Positions 1-6,956 of a stretch of 16,597 nt of DNA are shown here, piece after piece. A model generated the notes under the pieces. That model worked only from the letters and a program-made list of their open reading frames with translations. It was not told the DNA's origin and made no database searches. The stretch comes from an uncultured Clostridia bacterium (lineage in GTDB: Bacteria > Bacillota > Clostridia > Christensenellales > Aristaeellaceae): assembly GCA_947600345.1 (NCBI GenBank), contig CANQGC010000035.1:1-16597 (forward strand). The letters run 5' to 3'. Position 1 is the stretch's first letter. The number at the start of each line of letters is the position of its first letter. Made by a program: the position numbers and the translations under genes.

Positions 1-15
1 TTAGTGGCGGCTGCC

Positions 16-49
16 TTGAAATGGGAAGCCTTTTGGCTTCCCATTTCAA
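16..49. repeat. Hairpin H1, copy A
   Basis: The left arm TTGAAATGGGAAGCC (16-30) pairs perfectly with 35-49 across a TTTT loop, giving 15 bp. The same stem recurs inverted at 14674-14708 with a different loop (TGT) and a slightly different end, so the stem is conserved while the loop is not. Confidence 0.9.
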
Positions 50-61
50 CTCCGCGCCGCG

Positions 62-132
62 GCGGCCCGCGGTATGGAGGCGATGATGCGTTGGTTCGCA
101 TTGCAGAGCTTTGATTGGATACCGCGGGCCGC
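62..132. repeat. Long-stem hairpin H2, copy A
   Basis: A 14-bp perfect stem, GCGGCCCGCGGTAT (62-75) with 119-132, encloses 43 nt. Inside that interval ATGCG and CGCAT can form a second small stem, so the module looks like a two-tier hairpin. The counterpart at 14593-14662 keeps both the outer stem (one G-T wobble) and a shifted inner stem (GCGA/TCGC). The word GCGTTGGTTCG at 88-98 is the exact reverse complement of 332-342 in the H5-H6 spacer. Confidence 0.88.
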
Positions 133-195
133 GTGGGAGTGCTGCCTCATACCTTAAACCGCAACTGCCTACTATCCGCTGCTTCTGGGGCTACG

Positions 196-238
196 CTGGG
201 CTCCGCCCAGACCTGCCAAGGAACCTGAGGTTCCTTGG
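196..238. repeat. Hairpins H3 and H4, copy A
   Basis: H3 is CTGGGC-TCC-GCCCAG (196-210). H4 is an 11-bp perfect palindrome with arm CCAAGGAACCT (216-226), one central base and its complement (228-238). H4 and about 30 bp beyond it (239-260) recur inverted at 14448-14491. H3 is present once here but three times in tandem in the inverted copy. Confidence 0.88.
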
Positions 239-290
239 ATTCTCCCTTCTGCTGCCGCGCTGTGAACCAGGCCTCGTTTCCCAAAACGAA

Positions 291-325
291 GACCTCTGGC
301 CCTCGGATCTATGGGGCCAGAGGTC
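291..325. repeat. Hairpin H5, copy A (9-nt loop)
   Basis: Arms GACCTCTGGCCC (291-302) and GGGCCAGAGGTC (314-325) pair fully, and a T-G wobble closes a 9-nt loop, CGGATCTAT (304-312). The counterpart at 13221-13249 has a different arm sequence (AATCCTGCCC) but the same loop length and the RATCTA core. That is the pattern expected if pairing and loop, rather than arm sequence, are under selection. Confidence 0.88.
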
Positions 326-362
326 GTGCTTCGAACCAACGCTCCTGTAGAAACGCACCGCA

Positions 363-397
363 GGACTTTGGGCCCATGATCTACGGGCCCAAAGTCC
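363..397. repeat. Hairpin H6, copy A (9-nt loop)
   Basis: A 13-bp perfect stem, GGACTTTGGGCCC (363-375) with 385-397, encloses the 9-nt loop ATGATCTAC. Identical arms occur inverted at 13146-13180, with loop ATAATCTAC when read in the same orientation. It lies 41 nt past the stop codon of the ROK gene. A smaller hairpin (AGCGGG/CCCGCT, 424-440) overlaps that stop. No T tract follows on the minus strand. Confidence 0.88.
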
Positions 398-438
398 GTC
401 ATCCAAACGGCGAAGCAGACGGAAGCGGGCCCCGCCCG

Positions 439-1608
439 CTAGACGGAGAGGAGGAGGTCGTTGATGTAGGAGAGGCCGGCGCCGACGGCGGCGGCTTCGC
501 GCTTGTAGGCGCAGGCGATCAGGTAGTCGCCGCTGGAGTCGAAGTGGTTGCGCTCGGCCAGTAGCGCGCGCAGAGCGCGCAGCCGCTCCTCGCCCATGAA
601 GTTGCCCAGGTAGCCACCCAGCACGATATCGCAGTCGTAGGCCATTCGCAGGGAATTGATCAATAGCGCCAGGTCGCGCTCGTAGACCTCCCAGAGCGCC
701 GCCGCCTGCGCGTCGCCCGCGTCCAGGGCGTCGAAGAAGAGCTGTAGATTGCCGTCGTAGGGATCGGAGAGCAGCTTCGTGTTCAGGTAGGCGTCCGCGC
801 AGCCCGGCTGGCCGCAGTAGCAGCGCCTGCCCTCCGGGTGCAGCGTGATGTGCCCAAACTCGTTCGCCCGGCGATTCTGGCCCGGATAGCTCTCGCCATC
901 CAGGAAGAATGCCCCGCCCACGCTGTTGCTGACCATCAGGTAGAGTATGCCCCGGTCCCGCCCGCTCTCGTGCAGCGAGCCGTTGTTCCAATACTCCGCA
1001 AAGCCGCCCGCGTCGGCATCGTTGACGAAGCGGCAGGGGTAGGGTATGTGCTGGGCAAAGTCGCTGAGGCGGCCGTGGGTGAAGTTCAAGATCGAGGCAT
1101 AGGTCAACTGCTGGCCGTCCCTCGACACGATGGCCGGCACCGCCAGGCCCACGCCCAGCACGCGGCTCCGGTTTACGTTCGCCGCGTCCAGCATCTGCTC
1201 GATGAAGCGCGCCATGAAGCGGAAGTACGCCTCCTCCGCCGCGAAGGGAATGCGCACCCGGCTCGAGGACACGATCTCCCCCAGCAGATTGATCACCGCG
1301 CCGCTCAGGTGGTGCGCCGTCACGTCCAGCCCCACGGCAAAGCCCGCGTCGCCGCGAACGTTCAGCGTGCGCGCCTTGCGCCCGCCCGTGGACTGCTTCT
1401 TCGTCTCGTCGTTGCAGATCAGGCCGCGCTCCAGAAGCTCGGACAGGTTCTGCGTCAGCGTCGGCAGGCTCAGGTTCAGCGCCTCGCTCAGCTCCTGCTT
1501 CGACAGGCCCGGGTGATGGTACAGGTGCCGGAAGATCAGATTCCGGTTCACCTTCCGCACGCTGCTCGAGAGCGCCTTGTTGCTGCCGCCCAGCTCCGTC
1601 TTCTTCAT
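439..1608 (-). CDS. ROK-family transcriptional regulator
   Basis: The product is a 389-residue protein with the architecture of ROK repressors such as XylR/NagC. A winged HTH spans roughly residues 20-65 (RNLIFRHLYHHPGLSKQELS...). A ROK sugar-kinase-like fold follows. The kinase phosphate loop is degenerate (GLDVTAHH at 93-100 instead of DxGGT), as expected for a regulator. The zinc motif is present: EFGH with His253, then CYCGQPGC with Cys263, 265 and 270. The ATG at 1608 was chosen because a promoter (1646-1674) lies directly upstream and a GGAAGGGAT ribosome site precedes it. An upstream in-frame start at 1716 would lie outside the transcript. It is divergent from the ABC importer operon, so it probably represses or tunes that operon in response to the sugar or its phosphate. 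The exact ligand cannot be read from the sequence. Confidence 0.9.
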   Translation of the reverse strand: MKKTELGGSNKALSSSVRKVNRNLIFRHLYHHPGLSKQELSEALNLSLPTLTQNLSELLERGLICNDETKKQSTGGRKARTLNVRGDAGFAVGLDVTAHHLSGAVINLLGEIVSSSRVRIPFAAEEAYFRFMARFIEQMLDAANVNRSRVLGVGLAVPAIVSRDGQQLTYASILNFTHGRLSDFAQHIPYPCRFVNDADAGGFAEYWNNGSLHESGRDRGILYLMVSNSVGGAFFLDGESYPGQNRRANEFGHITLHPEGRRCYCGQPGCADAYLNTKLLSDPYDGNLQLFFDALDAGDAQAAALWEVYERDLALLINSLRMAYDCDIVLGGYLGNFMGEERLRALRALLAERNHFDSSGDYLIACAYKREAAAVGAGLSYINDLLLSV

Positions 1609-1645
1609 TGCGCCGATCCCTTCCACTGTAAAACGTCCCTCGTAG

Positions 1646-1674
1646 ATTATAGCGCCCGCCGCGCAAAAAGTCAA
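1646..1674 (-). promoter_or_regulatory. Promoter of the ROK regulator gene
   Basis: Read on the minus strand, TTGACT (1674-1669), a 17-nt spacer and TATAAT (1651-1646) form a near-consensus sigma-A promoter. The expected transcription start is near 1639, giving a leader of about 30 nt. This fixes the gene start at 1608. Confidence 0.8.
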
Positions 1675-1753
1675 ACCGCGCGCCTTCGCAGGCTTTGTGA
1701 AGCAAACGGACTTCATTATTTCGTGAATTCGTCCAATTTGAAGGAAATAGATA

Positions 1754-1782
1754 TTGACTTTCGGTTAAAAATGCTGTATAAT
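1754..1782 (+). promoter_or_regulatory. Promoter of the ABC importer operon
   Basis: TTGACT (1754-1759), a 17-nt spacer and TATAAT (1777-1782) form a near-consensus promoter with the same hexamers as the divergent ROK promoter. The expected start is near 1789, giving a leader of about 100 nt before the GTG at 1890. The surrounding AT-rich stretch stands out in this GC-rich window. Confidence 0.85.
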
Positions 1783-1809
1783 AGAATGTACAGATTTGAT
1801 AAACGGTTT

Positions 1810-1822
1810 TGTAAAAGCTTTT
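1810..1822. promoter_or_regulatory. Possible operator near the importer promoter
   Basis: The palindrome AAAAGCTTTT (1813-1822) overlaps the word TGTAAAA (1810-1816), about 20 nt downstream of the predicted start. TGTAAAA also occurs at 1627-1633, just downstream of the divergent promoter's start. Shared words beside both starts could be half-sites for the ROK protein. This is suggestive only. Confidence 0.2.
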
Positions 1823-1889
1823 TCCAGAATAGAGGCGGGACGAGGGCGCGGGCTTCGCCGCCCAGGCGCCCGGAGGAGGTCGATTTTCG

Positions 1890-3389
1890 GTGCAAGCGGA
1901 GATCAAGCTGGAGGTTCGGGACGTAACGAAGCTGTTCCCCGGCGTCAAGGCGCTGGACCACATCTCCTTCCAGGTGCGCCGGGGCACGACCCACGTGCTC
2001 TGCGGCGAGAACGGCGCGGGCAAGAGCACGCTGATGAAGATCATCAACGGCATCTACACGCCGGACGAGGGCCAGATTCTGCTCGACGGCCAGCCCGTGA
2101 AGATCCAGAACCCCATCCACGCGCGCAGCCTGGGCATCTCGATGGTGTTCCAGGAGCTGAGCTACGTTCCGGAGATGACGGTGGCAGAGAACATCTTCCT
2201 GGGCCGCTGGCCGCTGGACAAGCTCCACCGCATCGACCGCGCGGAGATGTACCGCCGCGCCCAGGCGCTGCTGGACAGCCAGGGCCTGCACTACTCCCCC
2301 TACGAACAACTGAAGAACCTGACCGTCTCCGACATCCAGATGCTGGAGATCATCAAGGCCGTTTCCAACGACCCGCAGATCGTCATCATGGACGAGCCGA
2401 CCTCGGCCATCACGGAGAAGGAGACGCAGAAGCTCTTCGAGATGATCCGCAAGCTCAAGGAGAAGGGCGCCTGTGTGATCTACATCTCCCACAAGCTGGA
2501 CGAGATCTTCCAGATCGCCGACGAGATCACCGTGCTGCGCGACGGCACGATGGTGGACAGCAAGCCCGCCAGCGAGCTGGACATCGACGACGTGATCCAG
2601 ATGATGGTCGGCCGCCGCATGGAGAACAAGTACCCCTACGAGGAGGTCCCCAAGGGCGACGTGCTGCTGGACGTGAAGAACTTCAACAGCAGCGGCGTGT
2701 TCCGGGACATCAACTTCCACATCCGCGCGGGCGAGATCGTGGGCTTCGCGGGCCTAATGGGCGCGGGCCGCACGGAGGTCGTGCGCGCGCTGTTCGGCCT
2801 GGACCCCTCGGACGGCGGCACGGTCACCATCAAGGGCAGCGCCAAGACGAAGCTCAGCGTGCAGGGCAACATCGCCGATGGTCTGGTGATGCTCAGCGAG
2901 GACCGGCGGCGCTACGGCCTGGTGCCGATCCGCTCGGTGATGGAGAACGTATCGCTGGCAAACCTGAAGAAGTTCATCTACAAGGGCCATCTCCACCGCA
3001 GGGAGGAGCGCGACGCCGTGCAGGAGCAGTGCCAGCGCATGAACGTCAAGACGCCCACGCTGGAGACCACCGTGGAGGCGCTCTCCGGCGGCAACCAGCA
3101 GAAGATCGTGCTGGCCAAGTGGATGGAGGTCAACCCGGACATACTGCTGATGGACGAGCCGACGCGCGGCATCGACGTGGGCGCGAAGTACGAAATCTAC
3201 AAGCTGATGATCGAGCTGGCCAAGAGCGGCAAGGCGCTATTGATGGTATCGTCGGAGCTGCCGGAGCTGCTGGGCATGTGCGACCGCATCTACGTGCTCA
3301 GCCAGGGCAGGATCACCGGCGAGCTCAAGCGCAGCGAATTTTCCGCCGAGAAGATCATGGCCTACGCCATCGGCACGATCCAGGACTGA
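1890..3389 (+). CDS. Sugar ABC importer ATP-binding protein (two NBDs)
   Basis: This is a 499-residue cytoplasmic ATPase of the RbsA/MglA/XylG type that powers monosaccharide uptake. The first NBD has Walker A GENGAGKS (39-46), Walker B IVIMDEPTSAIT (near 163-174) and the H-loop segment YISHKLDE. Its signature, LTVSDIQMLEI, is weaker than the family's LSIGxQQ form. The second NBD has the usual degenerate Walker A (GLMGAGRTE), a full LSGGNQQK signature (near 398) and ILLMDEPTRGID. The start is GTG at 1890, set by GGAGGAGGT at 1872-1880, 9 nt upstream. It is the first gene of the operon and is followed 39 nt later by the permease. The substrate is a sugar or sugar alcohol by association; ATPase sequence alone does not tell which. 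Confidence 0.93.
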   Translation: MQAEIKLEVRDVTKLFPGVKALDHISFQVRRGTTHVLCGENGAGKSTLMKIINGIYTPDEGQILLDGQPVKIQNPIHARSLGISMVFQELSYVPEMTVAENIFLGRWPLDKLHRIDRAEMYRRAQALLDSQGLHYSPYEQLKNLTVSDIQMLEIIKAVSNDPQIVIMDEPTSAITEKETQKLFEMIRKLKEKGACVIYISHKLDEIFQIADEITVLRDGTMVDSKPASELDIDDVIQMMVGRRMENKYPYEEVPKGDVLLDVKNFNSSGVFRDINFHIRAGEIVGFAGLMGAGRTEVVRALFGLDPSDGGTVTIKGSAKTKLSVQGNIADGLVMLSEDRRRYGLVPIRSVMENVSLANLKKFIYKGHLHRREERDAVQEQCQRMNVKTPTLETTVEALSGGNQQKIVLAKWMEVNPDILLMDEPTRGIDVGAKYEIYKLMIELAKSGKALLMVSSELPELLGMCDRIYVLSQGRITGELKRSEFSAEKIMAYAIGTIQD

Positions 3390-3428
3390 TACAGACCAAT
3401 ACGCAACGGATTGGGGAGGAAGAGCATC

Positions 3429-4427
3429 ATGCAGGCAAAGCGCAGCAAGGCGAACCTTTGGGAGACGCTCAAGAGCAAGTACGCCATATTCCTGGTGCTG
3501 GTCGTGCTGTTCGTGATCTGTTCGCTGTTGAACAAAAACTTTCTGACATGGAACAACCTGACGAACATCTCCCGCCAGATCTCGGTGACGACGATACTGG
3601 CCTTCGGCGAGACGCTGCTGATCATCAGTGGCCTGCTGGATCTGTCCAACAGCTCGGTGCTGGCCTTCGCCGGAACGCTGTCGGTCATGGCCTACAAGGC
3701 CAACGGCTCGATGCTGCTGGCGATACTGGTCTCCATCGCCGTGGCGGTGTTCTGCAACGCCCTCAACGCGCTGATGACCACCACCTTCAAGGCCCCGGCC
3801 TTCATCGTGACGCTGGCGATGCAGACGATGGCCCGCGGCGCGGCGCTATTGCTCACCGCCGGACAGAACGTCTACCAGATCGGCGACTACACCATACTCG
3901 GCCAGGGCTCCGTCTGGATCATCCCGACGCCGATCCTATTCATGATCTTCTTCTTCCTGGTCACGCGCTACATATTAAATGACACGCGCTTCGGCCGCTC
4001 GCTCTACGCCATCGGCGGCAACGAGGCCGCGGCCAACGCATCGGGCATCGCGGTGAACAAGGTCAAGACCGGCGCGTACCTGATCAACGGCGTGATGGTG
4101 GGCATGGCGGCGGTGCTGTTCATGTCCCGCGTGAACGCAGGACTTCCCAACGGCGCGCAGGGCTACGAGACCGAGGCGCTGACCACCGCCATCATCGGCG
4201 GCACGAGCTTCACCGGCGGCATCGGCACCGCGGGCGGCACCATCGTGGGCGCGTTCATCATCGGCTTCTTGAACAACATCATGAACCTGACCAGCGTAAA
4301 CTCCTACCTGCAGCAGATCATCAAGGGCCTGATCATCGCGCTGGCCGTCATCTACGACATCTACGCCAAGAACAAGCGCACCCGCAAGAAGATGGGCAAC
4401 ATCGAGGACAAGCAGCAGGCGGCCTGA
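3429..4427 (+). CDS. Sugar ABC importer permease (RbsC-type)
   Basis: This 332-residue inner-membrane permease belongs to the BPD_transp_2 (RbsC/XylH/AraH) family. It has multiple hydrophobic helices starting near residue 18 (YAIFLVLVVLFVICSLL). It carries the family landmark ISGLLDLSNSSVLAFAGTL, followed later by FGRSLYAIGGNEAAANASGI and GGTSFTGGIGTAGGT. Length matches the family. The ATG at 3429 is preferred because GGGGAGGA (3413-3420) lies 8 nt upstream; a TTG at 3411 would overlap that ribosome site. It forms the transport channel for the upstream ATPase and the downstream binding protein, and the pore is presumably a homodimer as in relatives. Confidence 0.92.
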   Translation: MQAKRSKANLWETLKSKYAIFLVLVVLFVICSLLNKNFLTWNNLTNISRQISVTTILAFGETLLIISGLLDLSNSSVLAFAGTLSVMAYKANGSMLLAILVSIAVAVFCNALNALMTTTFKAPAFIVTLAMQTMARGAALLLTAGQNVYQIGDYTILGQGSVWIIPTPILFMIFFFLVTRYILNDTRFGRSLYAIGGNEAAANASGIAVNKVKTGAYLINGVMVGMAAVLFMSRVNAGLPNGAQGYETEALTTAIIGGTSFTGGIGTAGGTIVGAFIIGFLNNIMNLTSVNSYLQQIIKGLIIALAVIYDIYAKNKRTRKKMGNIEDKQQAA

Positions 4428-4440
4428 CTTCGACAGGCGC

Positions 4441-4478
4441 GCTTGCGGTGAACAACGTGCATCCGTGGCGCAAGCCAC
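4441..4478 (+). other. Overlapping hairpins in the permease-binding protein gap
   Basis: The 79-nt gap contains GCTTGCG (4441-4447), which can pair with CGCAAGC (4469-4475). A second hairpin, GTGGC-GCAA-GCCAC (4465-4478), has a GNRA-type loop and shares bases with the first. The two cannot form at once. No T tract follows, so mRNA stabilisation or processing that raises binding-protein output is more likely than termination. Confidence 0.4.
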
Positions 4479-4506
4479 TGGCAAAAATCTAAGGAGGTAA
4501 GAAACC

Positions 4507-5460
4507 ATGAAGAAAGTTCTGTCCCTGATCCTGGTGCTGGCCCTCGCGCTGGCCTGCTCCTTCGCTCTGGCTGAGGATGCTTCCTACCGCGTGGCCTACA
4601 TCGCCCGCGCCCAGGCCGACTCCTTCGCCGCCTGGCTGGCCAACGCCGTGAAGGAAGAGGCCGACAAGTATCCGGACATCACCGTGGACGTGTTCGACGG
4701 ACAGGCCAACGATGAGACCGAGAACTCCCTGATCGAGAACGCGATCACCAACCAGTACGACTGCATCATCATCCAGCCGAACAACGGCGAAGCCCAGCGC
4801 CCCTACGCGGAGCAGGTCGTCGCGGCCGGCATCGTCTGCATCACCACCAACGCCCGCATCGACGGCGTTGAAGGCGCCTCCTCCGTGGACGCCGATCCCT
4901 ACGAGCAGGCCGCTGTGAACGCCCGCCTGGCTCTGGAGATGGTGCCCGAGAACGCCACCGCCGTCATCCTGCGCGGCCCGGCCGGCAACTTCCACGCCGA
5001 CAAGCGCTACGAGGCCTGGCAGACCGAGTTCTTCGAGAAGCGCCCCGACGTCAAGGTGGTCGGCGACGACTACGCCAACTGGAACAAGGACGAGGCCATG
5101 GCCCTGATGGAAGACTGGGTCACCGCCAACGAACAGCCCATCGGCCTGATCGCCTCCATGAACGACAACATGGCCGCCGGCGCTCTGGAAGTCGTCAAGG
5201 ACAACCCCGACTACGCCAATGTGCTGACCTTCGGCGTGGACGGCACCGCGGAAGCCTGCCTGCTGATCCAGGAGGGCCGCATGACCGCCACCTGCCTGCA
5301 GAACGCCTATGAGCTGGCCGAGCTGCTGCTCGACACCGCCCACAAGCTGCTGACCGGCGAGGAGACCGAGATCAACACCGACGTCGGCAACCCGCTCTAC
5401 ACCAAGGACAACGTGCAGGAGCTCTACGACATCCACGTCCAGGCTGGCGCACTCGAATAA
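4507..5460 (+). CDS. Secreted sugar-binding protein of the ABC importer
   Basis: This 317-residue protein of the periplasmic-binding-protein/LacI sugar-binding class (RbsB-like, Peripla_BP_4) captures the substrate outside the cell. The N-terminus is a signal peptide with Lys2-Lys3, a Leu/Ala core and a good signal peptidase I site, ALA|ED, after residue 22. Cys17 sits in LALAC, a poor lipobox, so lipid anchoring is possible but unconvincing. The mature part begins with YRVAYIARAQADSFAAWLANAVKEEAD and contains FDGQANDE, IIIQPNN and FGVDGTAEA, typical of the family. The ribosome site AAGGAGGT (4491-4498) is the strongest in the operon, consistent with a binding protein made in excess. It closes the three-gene transporter set and precedes the dehydrogenase. 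Confidence 0.93.
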   Translation: MKKVLSLILVLALALACSFALAEDASYRVAYIARAQADSFAAWLANAVKEEADKYPDITVDVFDGQANDETENSLIENAITNQYDCIIIQPNNGEAQRPYAEQVVAAGIVCITTNARIDGVEGASSVDADPYEQAAVNARLALEMVPENATAVILRGPAGNFHADKRYEAWQTEFFEKRPDVKVVGDDYANWNKDEAMALMEDWVTANEQPIGLIASMNDNMAAGALEVVKDNPDYANVLTFGVDGTAEACLLIQEGRMTATCLQNAYELAELLLDTAHKLLTGEETEINTDVGNPLYTKDNVQELYDIHVQAGALE

Positions 5461-5500
5461 TTACCACATCGGAAGCGTCTTTCTGATACGGATAAAGCTC

Positions 5501-5531
5501 GGAGGGTGTTCTCGAATCGGGGACACCCTTC
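5501..5531 (+). other. Stable hairpin between binding-protein and dehydrogenase genes
   Basis: A 13-bp stem with three G-T pairs (core AGGGTGT 5503-5509 with ACACCCT 5523-5529) and a 5-nt loop, GAATC, fills the middle of the 103-nt gap. It is followed by a C run, not a T run. It probably stabilises the upstream message or lowers downstream expression rather than ending transcription completely. Confidence 0.55.
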
Positions 5532-5563
5532 CCCCATGATGATCGACAAAAGGAGACAAAGGA

Positions 5564-6610
5564 ATGGAAAAGAAGAATCGCGCAGCCGTATTGACCGCAC
5601 TCAAAACCTTTGAATTTCAGGACATCCCCATGCCCCACGCCGGCGCGGACGAGGTCGTCGTCCAGCTGAAGGCCGTGGGCGTGTGCGGCTCGGACGTGCA
5701 CTACTACAACAAGGGCCGCATCGGCGACTTCGTGGTGGAGTTCCCCTTCATCCTCGGCCACGAGTGCGCGGGCGTAGTCGTGGAGAAGGGCGAGAACGTC
5801 AAGCACCTGGAGATCGGCGACCAGGTGGCGCTGGAGCCCGGCGTGCCTTGCGGCACCTGCGAGATGTGCCGCACCGGCCACTACAACCTCTGCCCCGACG
5901 TGAAGTTCCTGGCCACGCCGCCCTATAACGGCTGCCTGATGAACTACATCGCCTTCCCCGCCGCCTACGCCTTCAAGCTGCCCGAGAACCTGAGCTGCAC
6001 CGAGGGCGCGCTGCTCGAGCCCCTGGCCATCGGCATCAACGCCGCGCTGACTGGCGGCGTGAAGCTGGGCGACACCGTGCTGATCTCCGGCTCCGGATGC
6101 ATCGGCCTGGTGACGCTGCTGGCCGCGAAGGCCTACGGCGCCAGCAAGGTGATCGTGTCCGACGTGATCCCGCTGCGCCTGGAGACCGCGAGGAAGCTGG
6201 GCGCCATCACCATCAACTCCAAGGAGGAGAACCTGCAGGAGCGCGTCAAGGAGCTCACCAACGGCCGCGGCGTGGACGTGGTGCTCGACTGCGCGGGCTT
6301 CAGCGCCACTGTCGCCGACGCCGTGCGCGTGGTTCGCCCGGCGGGCAAGGTGGTCGTGGTCGGCCTGGGCGCGGACGAGTGGACGGGCATCCCCGCCGGC
6401 CCGATCTCCAACAAGGAAATCCAGATCACCTCGATCTTCCGCTACAAGAACCTCTACCCCACCGCCATCAACGCGGTTGCCAGCGGCAGCATCGACATCA
6501 AGGGCATCATCTCCCGCACCTACAACTTTGACGACACGCCGGAGGCCTTCCGCACCGCGCTGGAGTGTGCCACCGAGACGGTCAAGAACGTCATCGTCTT
6601 CCCCGACTGA
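5564..6610 (+). CDS. Zinc-dependent polyol dehydrogenase (sorbitol/xylitol/iditol type)
   Basis: This 348-residue medium-chain dehydrogenase oxidises a secondary alcohol of a polyol or related sugar acid using NAD(P). Catalytic zinc ligands are visible: Cys41 in GVCGSDVHYY, His66-Glu67 in LGHECAG, and Glu152 in LLEPLAIG. The structural zinc lobe has Cys96, 99, 102 and 110. The Rossmann motif is GSGCIG (176-181), and the acidic residue after the second strand (VSD, Asp200) favours NAD over NADP. GVCGSDVHYY is typical of sorbitol/xylitol dehydrogenases. The ATG is set by AAAAGGAG, 8 nt upstream. As the last gene of the transporter operon, it probably performs the first catabolic step on the imported compound. 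L-threonine or galactitol-type dehydrogenase relatives cannot be excluded. No matching kinase gene lies in the window. Confidence 0.9.
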   Translation: MEKKNRAAVLTALKTFEFQDIPMPHAGADEVVVQLKAVGVCGSDVHYYNKGRIGDFVVEFPFILGHECAGVVVEKGENVKHLEIGDQVALEPGVPCGTCEMCRTGHYNLCPDVKFLATPPYNGCLMNYIAFPAAYAFKLPENLSCTEGALLEPLAIGINAALTGGVKLGDTVLISGSGCIGLVTLLAAKAYGASKVIVSDVIPLRLETARKLGAITINSKEENLQERVKELTNGRGVDVVLDCAGFSATVADAVRVVRPAGKVVVVGLGADEWTGIPAGPISNKEIQITSIFRYKNLYPTAINAVASGSIDIKGIISRTYNFDDTPEAFRTALECATETVKNVIVFPD

Positions 6611-6625
6611 GGAAGCAAAGCGAAC

Positions 6626-6720
6626 CTCCCGCCGCGGCAGTGCGCCGCGGCGGGGAGCAAAGGGCCCCGAACGGGCGCGCGCAGAGCTCTGCGCGGCCGC
6701 CCATTCGGGGCCTTATTTTG
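6626..6720 (+). terminator. Double-hairpin terminator of the importer-dehydrogenase operon
   Basis: A first GC hairpin, GCCGCGGC with GCCGCGGC (core 6631-6651, extended by a bulged CTCCC/GGGGAG), is followed by a long second one. That one pairs GGCCCCGAA (6663-6671) with TTCGGGGCC (6704-6712), with further inner pairing up to the palindrome GCGCAGAGCTCTGCGC. The second hairpin runs directly into TTATTTTGTT, the expected U-rich tail. Confidence 0.85.
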
Positions 6721-6845
6721 TTCGCATTTCGTCCGTCCCGGCCGCCAAATCCGCATGTACTCCAGTCTGTTTTTCGAGACCCCAGTCTGATACGCGCGGA
6801 CCCCGGTCAGTTCCTGACGCATTCCCGCCATCTTGGTCCGTCATA

Positions 6846-6895
6846 TGATTTAATTAAGTCATTTTTATGCGTCTGGAAAAGTGCCGCCGCGGCAC
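6846..6895 (-). terminator. Possible terminator of the molybdenum hydroxylase operon
   Basis: On the minus strand, downstream of the Mo subunit stop, a self-complementary GTGCCGC...GCGGCAC element (6895-6881) is immediately followed by TTTT (6880-6877). A near-perfect AT palindrome, TGATTTAATTAAGTCA (6846-6861), lies beyond it. The short T run makes this a modest call. The rest of 6721-6956 shows no gene. Confidence 0.4.
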
Positions 6896-6956
6896 CATCC
6901 GACGGCCAAAAATCGCGCAGCAAGGGGCCGGTTTTCCGGGCGAGCGTTCCTCTATT

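Larger units (their letters stand above)
1..397. repeat. Composite palindrome array, copy A (modules H1-H6)
   Basis: This intergenic stretch lies downstream of the ROK gene and contains no convincing gene. It holds six inverted repeats in the order H1 (16-49), H2 (62-132), H3 (196-210), H4 (216-238), H5 (291-325) and H6 (363-397). Stretches between H4 and H5 and between H5 and H6 are also conserved in the second copy. The same modules recur inverted at 13146-13249 (H6, H5) and 14469-14708 (H4, H3, H2, H1). None is followed by a T tract, so these are not classical intrinsic terminators. The left end may continue outside the window. Small open frames here run straight through the palindromes and are not credible genes. 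Function is unknown; a REP/BIME-like mosaic element or a structured 3' RNA are the main options. Confidence 0.85.

Noticed and set aside
326..345. tRNA T-arm-like sequence (GCTTCGAACC), also inverted at 13205-13214
   Set aside because: No acceptor, D or anticodon arms can be drawn around it; it is part of the conserved H5-H6 spacer.
363..397. Intrinsic terminator of the ROK gene
   Set aside because: The stem is strong but no T run follows on the minus strand, and the same hairpin exists elsewhere as a repeat module.
111..564. Small open frames across the first palindrome array
   Set aside because: They translate through inverted repeats, lack ribosome sites, and their sequence follows repeat identity rather than codon conservation.
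1609..1716. N-terminal extension of the ROK protein from an ATG at 1716
   Set aside because: It would start upstream of the gene's own promoter and lacks a ribosome site; the extra residues do not resemble the family.
191..2053. A 620-codon minus-strand open frame spanning the ROK gene and beyond
   Set aside because: It runs out of frame over the ROK gene, is Arg/Gly/Ala-rich without motifs, and is a by-product of high GC content.
1796..3982. A 728-codon plus-strand frame overlapping the ATPase and permease genes
   Set aside because: Composition is Arg/Gly/Gln-rich nonsense, and the real ATPase and permease occupy another frame with clear motifs and ribosome sites.
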